DNA of 35,363 bases from a virus. The DNA is taken from positions 1 to 35,363 of the IMG/VR virus record IMGVR_UViG_3300009412_000013; one strand, written 5' to 3'. The notes beneath the pieces are model-generated. The model did not search any database. It worked only from the letters and a program-made list of their open reading frames with translations, and was not told the origin of the DNA. Below are positions 8,318-16,992 of the stretch, one piece after another. The translations under genes were made by a program, and so were the position numbers. Positions within the stretch are counted from its first letter, which is position 1; every line of letters starts with the position of its first letter.

Positions 8318-10066
8318 TTACATCCTCGGTATGTATGTTCCCTGACGGTTCATCGCATCTCTACCCATGGACATGGTGAGAATCTTCGCGTAGAGCCCCT
8401 TAGGCAGAGCACCAATCCATTCCGCCATCATAGTACTGGCCCTGGCGGCGTCACCGACTCGAAGATTGACGCCTCCACTAGTTGGCCGAATCACACCAAA
8501 CTCGGAGAAGCTAAACCCCTCGGGCATAGAAATTCTCTCCGACCGAATGGCTTCGAGAATCTCTGGATCATTCAGATATCTCAAATGTGCCAAGCCACGA
8601 TCGCCATGGATGTCAATGAAGTCTGTGAGCCATTCCTGCTGTGGGCGGGCAGTGCTGGTCCTTGGACCAAAGACTCTTTCTGCTCCTATAACAGCATTCA
8701 GATAGTCCTCCATTCCAGTAGCCGCGGGAGTCATAGATGCCATCATTGTTCGGAAGTCATCCATGCTTTCACCCTCGTCCCTAAATTCTCCCATGCGCCC
8801 CATAGCACGGATGTAGTCAGAGAAGTCCACAGGTGGTTCTTCCTCGAACTCTCTCATACCCTCCATAGCACGAACATAGGGAGAGAAGTCCACGTCCTCC
8901 TCCGTACGTGAGGTCAGACTAGGATCAAGTCCCATCCCACTAATAAACTCATAGGGATTAGGACCATCATCATCGAACTCTCTCATACCCCGCATAGTAC
9001 GTATGTAATCAGAGAAGTCCACGTCCTCCTCCGTACGTGAGGTCAGACTAGGATCAAGTCCCATCCCACTAATAAGCTCATAGGGATTAGGACCATCATC
9101 ATCGAACTCTCTCATGCCCCGCATAGCACGGATGTAATCAGAGAAGTCCACGCCCTCATAATCATCAAACTCCCTCACGTTCTGCATAGCACGGATATAA
9201 GCAGACCAATCATCATCCGTACGTGAGGTCAAATTAGGATTCAAACCCATAAAACCAATTTGTTCGTAGGGATTTTCATCCTCAAACTGCCCCATGCGCT
9301 CCATAGCACGGATGTAATCAGAGAAGTCCACGCCCTCATAATCATCAAACTGCTCCATGCGCTGCATGGCACGGATGTAATCAGACCAATCATCATCCGT
9401 ACGTGAGGTCAAATTAGGATTCAAACCCATCCCACTAATAAACTCATAGGGATTAGTTTCCTCCTCGAACACCCCCATGCCCCGCATAGCACGGATGTAC
9501 TCAGATAAGTCCACATCTCCATAATCCTCTTCGATCTTTGTCAGGGCAGGATTCCACCCCATAAGTCCAATCTGGGTGTACGGATTAACATCCAAAGCTG
9601 CTCCACCAGGACCTTCCAAACGTCTCCATGCATCCCAATCTACCCCACCCCAATCTGTCCCACCACTGGGAGCAGCACCGGCTCCCACGTCAGGCTGAGA
9701 AGGAGTGGGGTAATCGGCACCAAAGGTCTGTACATCCCGCATGGCACCGAAGGGATTGAAGGGGCGAGCTTGGATTCTGCCTCTGGATCGCCCTTCAACG
9801 TCTTGAGCTCTGCCCATGATCATGTTGAGGGCATCGACGCGGGGGCCGTAGAGATTGCCAAGAGCGTCTTCGCGGGGGCCGTAGAGAGCAAGCTCCCGCT
9901 CCCGAGCCTCACGTTCAAGCTCGGCACGATCCCCCGAAATGTCGAACATGCGATTCTGCGCTTCGGAGTATCCCCCGCCGTCATTATCGAACAGGGACGC
10001 TACGAACGACGCTATCCAAGGGACATATTTAAGACCTTCCTTGATCGCAGTTGCTTCAGTTGGCAT
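8318..10066 (-). CDS. Tandem-repeat internal virion protein
   Basis: A 582-residue protein with three parts. Residues 1-130 include a hydrophobic segment (YVPWIASFVASLF) and charged helices. Residues about 150-420 are a tandem repeat region. Residues 430-582 form a non-repeated C-terminal domain. The full repeat unit is 43 residues: DFSDYIRAMRGMREF, an acidic linker, NPYEFISGMGLDP, then SLTSRT. The YIRAM half occurs eight times and the NPY half five times, so some units are half-length. Two neighbouring units are nearly identical, suggesting recent expansion. The same two motifs occur in the product at 23201-23734. Probably a virion protein; the function of the repeats is unknown. Confidence 0.75.
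   Translation of the reverse strand: MPTEATAIKEGLKYVPWIASFVASLFDNDGGGYSEAQNRMFDISGDRAELEREARERELALYGPREDALGNLYGPRVDALNMIMGRAQDVEGRSRGRIQARPFNPFGAMRDVQTFGADYPTPSQPDVGAGAAPSGGTDWGGVDWDAWRRLEGPGGAALDVNPYTQIGLMGWNPALTKIEEDYGDVDLSEYIRAMRGMGVFEEETNPYEFISGMGLNPNLTSRTDDDWSDYIRAMQRMEQFDDYEGVDFSDYIRAMERMGQFEDENPYEQIGFMGLNPNLTSRTDDDWSAYIRAMQNVREFDDYEGVDFSDYIRAMRGMREFDDDGPNPYELISGMGLDPSLTSRTEEDVDFSDYIRTMRGMREFDDDGPNPYEFISGMGLDPSLTSRTEEDVDFSPYVRAMEGMREFEEEPPVDFSDYIRAMGRMGEFRDEGESMDDFRTMMASMTPAATGMEDYLNAVIGAERVFGPRTSTARPQQEWLTDFIDIHGDRGLAHLRYLNDPEILEAIRSERISMPEGFSFSEFGVIRPTSGGVNLRVGDAARASTMMAEWIGALPKGLYAKILTMSMGRDAMNRQGTYIPRM
8795..9590. repeat. Tandem coding repeat, 129-base unit and half-units
   Basis: Eight copies of a roughly 32-base block (core CATAGCACGGATGTAATCAG) start near 8795, 8862, 8992, 9120, 9183, 9300, 9364 and 9483. 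Copies starting near 8882 and 9011 are almost identical over the full 129-base unit, which equals 43 codons. The period and reading frame are kept throughout, so selection acts on the protein. Confidence 0.85.
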
Positions 10067-10098
10067 AATATTTCCTCACTGCGGTAAGATACTTAATA

Positions 10099-10326
10099 TC
10101 AACCGGTTCTGCTGCCCAGAGCACCCTTGATCTCCGCCAAGATTAAGTTACCGTCTTGTTGGGCCTCGATCATCTGATCCGTCTTGCCTTCCAGACGCTC
10201 AAATGAGCCTCCTCCGTCCTGTTTGCCGAAGAGACGGTATAGCGCATAGCCGACAATCCCTGTCCCGGCCCCGCCGCCACCTAACCCCATCATCAGGTCT
10301 GCCGTGCTTGTCGGATCAGTCGTCAT
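10099..10326 (-). CDS. Small putative membrane protein
   Basis: A 75-residue protein with one Gly-rich hydrophobic segment (MMGLGGGGAGTGIVGYALYRLF, about 12-33) followed by a charged helix. The ATG at 10326 overlaps the stop of the upstream gene. It is one of four small hydrophobic proteins in a row between the tail fibre and the internal proteins, where a holin or spanin would be expected. No family is recognised. Confidence 0.6.
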   Translation of the reverse strand: MTTDPTSTADLMMGLGGGGAGTGIVGYALYRLFGKQDGGGSFERLEGKTDQMIEAQQDGNLILAEIKGALGSRTG

Positions 10327-10691
10327 TTCTTACGACCACCAATCCAGACGAAAAATGAGGTGATCATCGCCATAATACCGGCATCAACGGGATCAAGGTG
10401 AATGAAATCGTATAGAAACGGGTCTTCATATCGAATGATTTCCCACAACCAGTCTAATACCTCTTTCGTTCCGCTTGCCGCAACGCCCAGCCCCGCAGCG
10501 CCGCCAACACCGGTCTTCGTTACTTTCGGGTTTGAGGCGGGTTTTTTGGCTGTTTGCTCAATCTCTCGGCACTTTTTCTGCGCGAGCGCGAGCTTCGCTT
10601 TGCCCCGAGCCACTTCCTGATGAAGTGCTCGAATCTCACGATCCAAGTCACCATTCGTACGTTCACTGCCTCGTTGTTTTCTATATGCCAC
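10323..10691 (-). CDS. Coiled-coil protein with C-terminal membrane segment
   Basis: A 122-residue protein. Residues 5-50 form a basic/acidic coiled coil (REIRALHQEVARGKAKLALAQ). A Gly/Ala segment lies near 60-75. Residues about 103-118 (AGIMAMITSFFVWIGG) are a likely transmembrane helix followed by RKK. The layout suits a spanin-like or holin-accessory protein. That role is inferred from topology and its neighbours. Confidence 0.6.
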   Translation of the reverse strand: MAYRKQRGSERTNGDLDREIRALHQEVARGKAKLALAQKKCREIEQTAKKPASNPKVTKTGVGGAAGLGVAASGTKEVLDWLWEIIRYEDPFLYDFIHLDPVDAGIMAMITSFFVWIGGRKK

Positions 10692-10724
10692 CTTGACCTC
10701 TGCTAATGATTTGGTGGCAATTGG

Positions 10725-10937
10725 TTATACTTTTACGGACCACCTGCTATCGACATAATATTTCCATCCGTCGAATGCAGCCTGAATAGCTGCGTAACCC
10801 AAGGCTGCATAGCCAGCTTCATGCTGACCACTTGCCGCCAATATGATTCCGGTGGCCCCTGCACCAACCTTCTTACTGATGACCGAGCTTATCCGTTCCT
10901 GTGCAAATTTACCGAACGTCCCAAGTAACGCACCCAT
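10725..10937 (-). CDS. Small hydrophobic protein, holin-like
   Basis: A 70-residue protein with a long Ala/Gly-rich hydrophobic middle (about 24-55) and charged ends, ending WSVKV. Its size and one or two amphipathic helices would fit a small holin. There is no family motif. It is flanked by two other small membrane-type genes. Confidence 0.6.
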   Translation of the reverse strand: MGALLGTFGKFAQERISSVISKKVGAGATGIILAASGQHEAGYAALGYAAIQAAFDGWKYYVDSRWSVKV

Positions 10938-10968
10938 AATGATTTATCTCCGTTTTTAGCTCTTACAC

Positions 10969-11400
10969 TTAATCATTATCGTCATGAGATAATTTATATG
11001 CCGTTGCAAACACGTAAGTGCTGATCCACATCATTATACCAAATATCGCCTCGTGATTCCACCATGCCATCCATCTATAACCACCTGGAAATCCTATAAC
11101 TTTCCATGTTTCATATAAAACAGTAACTGCCACCCCCGCCAGTCCACTCCACAGCCCTGCACTTTTTGCTTCATCGGCGGCTTTTTGCTTTTTGGTCAAC
11201 GTGACGGCAATCTCTTCAGCCGCCGCCGTTTTGGTGATGTTTTCCTCTAAAGTTTTCCGGTCGCCCCGGTGGCTTGTCCGTGCCATCCGCAGCGCGGCGC
11301 TGGTTTCATCCAGCTGTTTAACCAGTGTATCATAATGCCCACGTAACTCCCCAAAACTTGCTACCTCCGCAGCCCTGCGAGGTGTTCGTCGATTATTCAT
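10969..11400 (-). CDS. Two-span membrane protein, candidate holin
   Basis: A 143-residue protein. Residues 1-75 are a charged coiled coil. Two likely membrane helices follow, near 80-103 (WSGLAGVAVTVLYETWKVIGF) and 115-136 (AIFGIMMWISTYVFATAYKL), and the C-terminus is acidic (HDDND). Among the four small hydrophobic genes this has the best holin-like topology, although the long coiled-coil head is unusual for one. The ATG at 11400 overlaps the end of the upstream gene by 8 bases. Confidence 0.6.
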   Translation of the reverse strand: MNNRRTPRRAAEVASFGELRGHYDTLVKQLDETSAALRMARTSHRGDRKTLEENITKTAAAEEIAVTLTKKQKAADEAKSAGLWSGLAGVAVTVLYETWKVIGFPGGYRWMAWWNHEAIFGIMMWISTYVFATAYKLSHDDND

Positions 11401-11611
11401 CCCTTATCAATGTTAACTTGTCAGAATCAGTATCAATAGTGGGTTTTCCATTATTGCTATTGTCCAAATCAGCAGCACCTTGCACCTTCAAACCTTCCAT
11501 CTGTCCTATCAGACGCTGTGCTTGAGGATCGTTCGCCGATAGTAACTGAACACGCTGATTAAGGCGTTGTTCCAAAGCTGCCATCTGCTGTTTGATCTCT
11601 TCAGGATTCAT
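11393..11611 (-). CDS. Small coiled-coil protein
   Basis: A 72-residue protein. The N-terminal half is a Gln-rich amphipathic helix (EEIKQQMAALEQRLNQRVQLL); the C-terminal half is polar. The start overlaps the upstream stop by one base pair step (ATAA-type junction). It sits just downstream of the tail-fibre genes. The function is unknown; chaperone-like fibre assembly is only a guess from position. Confidence 0.6.
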   Translation of the reverse strand: MNPEEIKQQMAALEQRLNQRVQLLSANDPQAQRLIGQMEGLKVQGAADLDNSNNGKPTIDTDSDKLTLIRDE

Positions 11612-11931
11612 TATTCCTCTGCCCAGGTGATTGAAGCTGCGGTCAAGTCAGTCTTGAGTTTGGCATACAGTTGCTGATGGATGTTGGCAGCGATGTTTAC
11701 GCCGGTCGCCTTGACGCGGTCTACCTGTGGGCTGACCAACGTCTGGCCGATTAACCGCCCATCGGTCACTCTGGCGGCTTCAGCAGCATCTTTATATACC
11801 GCCAGATCAGCGCAGGCATAGAACGTACCGTCACTGCGGTTTTTCTTTATTACATCGACCGCGCTGATGCGGACATAGCACCCTGCGGCCACGAAATCCC
11901 CTTGCAGGGGTACACTTACAATGAGTGCCAT
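11611..11931 (-). CDS. Hypothetical beta-rich protein downstream of the tail fibre
   Basis: A 106-residue protein starting MALIVSVPLQGDF. The ATG at 11931 lies just past the tail-fibre stop at 11933-11935; an upstream in-frame start at 12036 would overlap the fibre gene by 100 bases and is rejected. The sequence alternates beta strands and has a C-terminal helix. Proteins of this size with a similar MALI.V start occur next to phage tail genes, but I cannot name a family. Possibly a fibre- or hub-associated structural protein. Confidence 0.6.
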   Translation of the reverse strand: MALIVSVPLQGDFVAAGCYVRISAVDVIKKNRSDGTFYACADLAVYKDAAEAARVTDGRLIGQTLVSPQVDRVKATGVNIAANIHQQLYAKLKTDLTAASITWAEE

Positions 11932-11932
11932 G

Positions 11933-14353
11933 TCAGTTCTCCAGCAGGTTCGTGACCTGCATTTCGAGTGCAGCAATACGTGATTCGTAAGCCTCTTTGA
12001 TCTCTTGGATCTCGACGTGATTCTGCCACGTTGCACCTACGAGCAAGCGGGTCGTGCCGCCGACGCTCACCATTGAATGGTGTCCCAGTGCGGCATCTTC
12101 TGGCGAGCAGTAAGACAACACCCCCGAAGCCATCAGATCATCGCGGTTGTAGCGAATCATATCGTCCCACTTTGACCGTCTGATGGTTTCTGTTTTTGAG
12201 TATTCCAGAGTATACGCTCTGAGTAGTTGGTTATCGTTTACTACGCCGCCGAGTTCTTCTCTCACGTCGAAGGCTCCACCATCAGAGCCGTCGTACTTAA
12301 TGTCCCCGTCCTCGTCTACGATGAATTTGGAGTGGATATTCCCGGCGTTATCCTTTCCACGAACGCCAAACATCACCCCATCTGCCGTCATATTCGACAG
12401 GCTCCCATCTGTAGCATGCTCCGATATAAACACATCAAAAAGAGCCGCCGCAGCAGTACTTTGCGTGTCAGATGCTTGTCCTCCGAAGGCACCCAAGAAA
12501 ACGACTTGCTGTGCATTTTCGTCTTCTCTATACCCATTGAGGACCATCCCCCCGTTAACGCCCGACTTTCGGACAATCATGTAGTCATCAGCTTCAGCGC
12601 CCCACCCACCCGGGTCACCGTTAAGGTTGATGTCAGAAGATTTGATCGAGAAAGCGATATTGTCAGACCCTCCCTGATTGATCGTCAGGCCGGTGGTCAT
12701 ACCGGTATGAACAGATTCTCGAATGCCAACCAATCCAGACCCCGTATGGAAAATATTGTCGCCACCACCCGCATTGAGAACCATATAACTGTTAGAGTGG
12801 TCGTATCGTATATGCGCTTGGTTGGTAGTGTTAGCAGTATCGGTGAAGTTCAATTCGCCTATGCCGCTGGTGCTTGTGGCGATAACTATTTCCGCCGTGG
12901 CATCACTCGTGTCACCCACAATAATTCCATGAACACTGTTGATATAGGAAGATGGCGCAGCGTTTCCTATCGCAAGGTCGGTTCCATCAAACGTCAGCTC
13001 CGCCTCGCCTTGGAAAGCATTCGAGCCTGTGACGGTAGTGACGGTGTTATTGGTGGAGCCGGTGAGGGTTGCACCACTTGTTTGCGCCACCCAATCTAAG
13101 TTTCCACTGCCATCCGTTTCCAAAACCTCACCGTCCGAGCCGTCAGCCACAGGCAACTCCCAAGCAACACCCCCAGATGCTATAGTGAGAGCAGTTCCAT
13201 TGGAAACCAGATACTCGCCGCCTTCGTCGTACAGATAAAATTTGCGATCATTGCCAAATCTGGCGACCTCATTGCCATCATCTTGCTGGATAACCAAATC
13301 CTTGCCATTGACCAGAGGCTTGAGGATAACATCACTGGACGAGTTGAAGATCCGGAGCATATCAGTACCGCCATCAGCATAGACGACTCCTTCTGTGGCA
13401 GTATCTGAATCAAGCGTGATGCTATCTACAGTATCTATAGTTACTGCTCCAGAATCGCTACTATCATCGGTGGTGGTGATGCTGTAGACACCAGCCGAAC
13501 TCACTGCATGTGTGACATACTCACCGCTGTCGTATTGAAGGATCAGCGGGGCAGTGGTATCGGTGACTGTAATGGGGTTGCTAATCGCGAACGCACCACC
13601 GCTGATTGTAGTAGCCCCACTGAAGGTCAGGCCGACATTTGTGCCGTCGTAGGACAGGCGCATCCGCTCCAGGGCCGTCTCGCTCTCAGCTACAGCAAAC
13701 ACAAGGTCCGTGTCGTTAAGGGTTGCACTGAAGGTGTCGTCAGCTTCGGCCCAAATAGATGCCGCAACTAAAAGAGCATCTGCACCTGTTTCAAGCGGAG
13801 CCTGGAAGTCAATGCGCCCAAGAACATTGCCATCAACAACTGTAGGCTCGGGTGTTAGAAGCGTCAGGGTGGCAGCGCCAGAATTGATATTCAGAGTGGC
13901 AATCTCGACAACTGTTCCGCCCGTCGCATGAGCCCCCCATGCAACATTGAAACCAAACTCCCCGTCTTCACTGCCCGCCGTATCAATTCGACAGATTGAG
14001 GTTAGTCGTGCAAAGACATCCTGATTGTCTGAACTATCGGGCATCTTGAAAGCAATGCCGACACCCGAACTGTTGTCCGTCATTTGAGCGTTGTCTGCGG
14101 GGTCCCACTCAATCGTTATGGCGTCTCCAACTGCCGCCGCAGCATTGTCGAGGTTGATGAACCTCGCGCCTACACGAGACTGGGTGAATCGGATGTCAAA
14201 CGCCGCATCTGTAGCGAGGTCTGTCTGAGTCGTGCCGTCAAGGATCTTTGAGACAATCTGAGGGTTCAGATCAACCGCAGCGCCGAGGATCGGCGTATTC
14301 GTATTATCGAGCGCTGAATGATCCGTCAAACTGTCGAATATTAAAGTTGCCAT
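11933..14353 (-). CDS. Tail fibre / receptor-binding protein
   Basis: An 806-residue, Thr/Ser/Asp/Gly-rich, beta-dominated protein with the low-complexity strands typical of phage fibres. Residues about 400-530 include DGEVLETDGSGNLDWVAQT and GATLTGSTNNTVTTVTG, segments common in environmental phage fibres. The C-terminal 60 residues contain a helix (EIQEIKEAYESRIAALEMQVT) after a conserved-looking cysteine/histidine stretch, resembling the end of fibres with a trimerising coiled coil. The N-terminus MATLIFDSLTDHSALDN probably docks to the tail hub encoded just upstream. GGAGAT lies 5-10 bases before ATG 14353. Host specificity is expected to reside here. Confidence 0.8.
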   Translation of the reverse strand: MATLIFDSLTDHSALDNTNTPILGAAVDLNPQIVSKILDGTTQTDLATDAAFDIRFTQSRVGARFINLDNAAAAVGDAITIEWDPADNAQMTDNSSGVGIAFKMPDSSDNQDVFARLTSICRIDTAGSEDGEFGFNVAWGAHATGGTVVEIATLNINSGAATLTLLTPEPTVVDGNVLGRIDFQAPLETGADALLVAASIWAEADDTFSATLNDTDLVFAVAESETALERMRLSYDGTNVGLTFSGATTISGGAFAISNPITVTDTTAPLILQYDSGEYVTHAVSSAGVYSITTTDDSSDSGAVTIDTVDSITLDSDTATEGVVYADGGTDMLRIFNSSSDVILKPLVNGKDLVIQQDDGNEVARFGNDRKFYLYDEGGEYLVSNGTALTIASGGVAWELPVADGSDGEVLETDGSGNLDWVAQTSGATLTGSTNNTVTTVTGSNAFQGEAELTFDGTDLAIGNAAPSSYINSVHGIIVGDTSDATAEIVIATSTSGIGELNFTDTANTTNQAHIRYDHSNSYMVLNAGGGDNIFHTGSGLVGIRESVHTGMTTGLTINQGGSDNIAFSIKSSDINLNGDPGGWGAEADDYMIVRKSGVNGGMVLNGYREDENAQQVVFLGAFGGQASDTQSTAAAALFDVFISEHATDGSLSNMTADGVMFGVRGKDNAGNIHSKFIVDEDGDIKYDGSDGGAFDVREELGGVVNDNQLLRAYTLEYSKTETIRRSKWDDMIRYNRDDLMASGVLSYCSPEDAALGHHSMVSVGGTTRLLVGATWQNHVEIQEIKEAYESRIAALEMQVTNLLEN

Positions 14354-14362
14354 TGGATCTCC

Positions 14363-15916
14363 CTATGCGGCCAGAATATACCGCCGCCTCACGTATTCAA
14401 TATCCAAGCCGTTCAACTTGAACCACTGATCAGCGGAAGTGCTTTGGATGCGGATCATTATATATGACCCCCTGCGAACACTGCCGATCCGGAACCAATT
14501 TCCACTCACCGTAGCACCACCCCACATAGCCACACCCCACTCACCGTCAGCCCAACCTGCCGCATCTCCAAATCCACCCGGAGAATTTGAGTTTCCACCC
14601 GGAATCGGCAAACCAGACCGACCCAACTGAGTATGCACCGTAAGTGAATACGTGCCCTCGGTTTCGGCATCCAGATAGATTCTCCCATACTTTTTCATGC
14701 TTCCACGGTAATTCTGCGAATAGGCGGCAGTGGTGATGCTGCCGGTATAAGAGGCCCCGTTACGATCGTCCCCACTATTCATCTTGAACACCGTCCCATT
14801 CGCATCCCCCATAATCTGAATCAATTCACCATCAACACGCACCATCGCCCCGGCGGTGCGATTCCTCAGATCATGCGTGGTCCATCGAGGGGCCGTATTC
14901 TTACCACCACCCGCGACATTACCGATCAATCCTTCATCTGGCTGGGCGTCATCGAGAGTGTATTGCCACCAGTATTCACCTCTGGAGGGGTTGTAGGTTG
15001 ACCAGTTCATGTCCTGATTCGTCTTGTCTCGGCGGTCTGAGATGGGCTTAACCCATTCCCCGGCGTTGCGGACGAAGAACCCGCCCGTAGCCAGCGTGGG
15101 AACCATCTCGTGTATCCCCTCGTCCGACTGAAACAGCAGAGAACCAGACCGGAATGACCCAGAGGTCTCTTGGATCGTGTGAGACGCCTGCGTACCGAGG
15201 GTGCCTGAAATCCTCTTGATCACAGCCGAGCTAAGAGTGTCCCCGCTGGAGAGCCGGAAGATGTGGTTCCTCTTGAAGATGATCAGGTTGCCCATGAACT
15301 CCCTGAGACCTGTAATCGACCCTGTGCCTCGATCAACCTGGAACGATCCTCCGCCAGAGAAGTTCTCCGCGTTGTCAGCGGCGGAGTAGAATATGGTATC
15401 ATCAACGGACATCCACATCCGTCCAAAGGCCGGGGTGGGGAATCTGCCCGCAGCCGGGGGAGAGCCGCCCAAAGCGCTTATACCGGCCCCTGAGGTGTAT
15501 TTCTGGGGTGCATCGCTGGTGTCGTTATTCGTCAGAATGAGCAGATTAGCCGTGGTGGTAGCCCCGTAGAACATGACCCCTTCCCACCGCTTGTTTGCTG
15601 TGGTAGTGAAGGTTCCCGCTGCGCCCCCTGAAACCGCACTCCAGTTTCCTGTGGTGCGCTTATAGATCCCGCCATCCTCTGACGTGGCGATCATCTCCGT
15701 GCCTTCAGAGTAGTCAAATAACCCTGAAACCGTCCCGTTTACATCGTCACCCAAAAGAGTATATCCGCGCATCTTCTCGGGTTCCTGAGAGGAACGGTCA
15801 TATACAATGTTGTTCGCAAACTGAAGAGCACCTTCGGGCCATTCGGGGTTATTCGCCCCTGACAGCCGATATATGCCTCTACCAAGAAGTTCGTGTGGAT
15901 CGTGGCGGTAGGGCAC
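14363..15916 (-). CDS. Tail hub / head-closure protein, beta-propeller type (T7 gp12 or P22 gp10-like)
   Basis: A 517-residue protein of repeated beta segments, with short motifs such as MIATSEDGGIYKRT, RMWMSVDDTIFYSAADN, LIIFKRNHIFRL and SLLFQSDEGIHEM spaced like propeller blades. This matches the nozzle or hub proteins that sit below the adaptor in podoviruses and close the tail after packaging. Gene order (adaptor, hub, fibre) agrees. The GTG start at 15916 overlaps the adaptor stop (TAGTG). The stop is TAG, 9 bases before the fibre ATG. Confidence 0.7.
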   Translation of the reverse strand: MPYRHDPHELLGRGIYRLSGANNPEWPEGALQFANNIVYDRSSQEPEKMRGYTLLGDDVNGTVSGLFDYSEGTEMIATSEDGGIYKRTTGNWSAVSGGAAGTFTTTANKRWEGVMFYGATTTANLLILTNNDTSDAPQKYTSGAGISALGGSPPAAGRFPTPAFGRMWMSVDDTIFYSAADNAENFSGGGSFQVDRGTGSITGLREFMGNLIIFKRNHIFRLSSGDTLSSAVIKRISGTLGTQASHTIQETSGSFRSGSLLFQSDEGIHEMVPTLATGGFFVRNAGEWVKPISDRRDKTNQDMNWSTYNPSRGEYWWQYTLDDAQPDEGLIGNVAGGGKNTAPRWTTHDLRNRTAGAMVRVDGELIQIMGDANGTVFKMNSGDDRNGASYTGSITTAAYSQNYRGSMKKYGRIYLDAETEGTYSLTVHTQLGRSGLPIPGGNSNSPGGFGDAAGWADGEWGVAMWGGATVSGNWFRIGSVRRGSYIMIRIQSTSADQWFKLNGLDIEYVRRRYILAA

Positions 15917-16803
15917 TATCTATGTCTCACAGTATCGAAGGCTCTTCCAGATCGAGCCGGATAGTTCACCCCATAGGAACGGCGGTAGGTCTCCACGCTG
16001 AAGCCGACGTTGATCTTCTCCCGGTTCTCCCTGCGGATGACGTTCATCATGGAGATTTCAGCTTCCTGCTCGGCCACCGAAGCCTGATCAAAGGCTTCGT
16101 CCCACTTATGGGCCGCAGCGACCACCTTGTGCTCGACATAGTCGTAAGCGCTCTCAGGAGCGTCCCCGCCGAACATATTCGTCCCAAACGTGGTGTTCTC
16201 CGTGAAGAACGCGATATACCACAGTTCGACCAGGAACTCTTCCGTAGGGAATGGCCAGAGCTTGAACTGTGGATTGTCCGACGAGTCCGCGATAACCGGA
16301 GCAATGAGAGTCGGTCGTCCAGAGGTGTCCCTGTGAGGATCTCCGCCAGATCTCCTGTAAAGCTCTGGCAGAGTGACGAGATCTAGGTGATTATCCTCCA
16401 GCAGGCCCGAAATCCCCGAGGACCATGTTCCTGAGTCCCCATAGGAGGCAATCGACAAGGCACCAAAATCGAAGTCAGAGTCTGATATGGCATAGTCATC
16501 TTGGAAGATCCTATACCCCTTCGCCGTAGAAGTGGCGTCTATATAGTTCGCCTCAATCGTGATCGTGTCGGGAGTCGATCCAAGGCTTACGCTGCTGATC
16601 TTGTAGGACTTCTGGGTTCCAGCGGCCCGGAAGAACATCCCTGCCACAGCACCAGTGAAGGAATCGGCGTTGTCTCCACTGGAATCGACTGAAGTGACGG
16701 TGGTGCTACCGTCAGTAACCGCTGCGGAGCCAGTGGTGATCTCGGCGGTGGTAACGAGAGTAGTGCGCTTGTAGAGCCAGTCGTAGTCCAGCCGATCCAC
16801 CAA
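15916..16803 (-). CDS. Tail adaptor / head-tail connector protein (T7 gp11 or P22 gp4-like), N-terminus interrupted by amber
   Basis: From TTG 16803 the product is 295 residues, with repeats of beta strands and a helical C-terminal region (AYDYVEHKVVAAAHKWDEAFDQASVAEQEAEI). The family's conserved N-terminal helix is not in this stretch but directly upstream in the same frame: GTVVNAGLKEIGEPEITSF is encoded at about 16915-16861. No ATG, GTG or TTG lies between that segment and an in-frame TAG at 16942-16944. The short annotated form would therefore lack the portal-facing N-terminal domain. The gene may use a non-standard start, read through the amber, or carry a mutation or sequencing error. 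Confidence 0.7.
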   Translation of the reverse strand: MVDRLDYDWLYKRTTLVTTAEITTGSAAVTDGSTTVTSVDSSGDNADSFTGAVAGMFFRAAGTQKSYKISSVSLGSTPDTITIEANYIDATSTAKGYRIFQDDYAISDSDFDFGALSIASYGDSGTWSSGISGLLEDNHLDLVTLPELYRRSGGDPHRDTSGRPTLIAPVIADSSDNPQFKLWPFPTEEFLVELWYIAFFTENTTFGTNMFGGDAPESAYDYVEHKVVAAAHKWDEAFDQASVAEQEAEISMMNVIRRENREKINVGFSVETYRRSYGVNYPARSGRAFDTVRHR

Positions 16804-16971
16804 CCCCCTGACGGCGTTGTTGGCTACCTCGATTAAGCGCTGCTGAAGGATGTTCGTACTGGTGAACGAAGTGATCTCCGGTTCACCGATCTCCTTCAGG
16901 CCCGCGTTGACAACTGTTCCCAGCGTCTTTGGGATCTTGGCCTAACCCTTCTTAGTGGGGAGTCGGATCAT
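16804..16971 (-). pseudogene. Upstream in-frame N-terminal segment of the tail adaptor, with amber at codon 10
   Basis: An ATG at 16969-16971 opens MIRLPTKKG, followed by TAG at 16942-16944, then 46 sense codons in frame into the adaptor gene. These encode the family-typical N-terminus ending in NILQQRLIEVANNAVRGL. AAGGG lies immediately before the TAG, so a lost ATG at that spot (TTATGGCC changed to TTAGGCC by one base) is a simple explanation. The preceding 133-residue gene also ends in TAG at 16993-16995, in the same frame. Confidence 0.6.
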
Positions 16972-16992
16972 CAATCCGTCGAGGGATTCCAC

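Noticed and set aside
12227-13099. 290-codon open frame on the plus strand
   Set aside because: It is antisense to the tail-fibre gene, whose protein pattern is clear; long antisense frames are expected at this composition.
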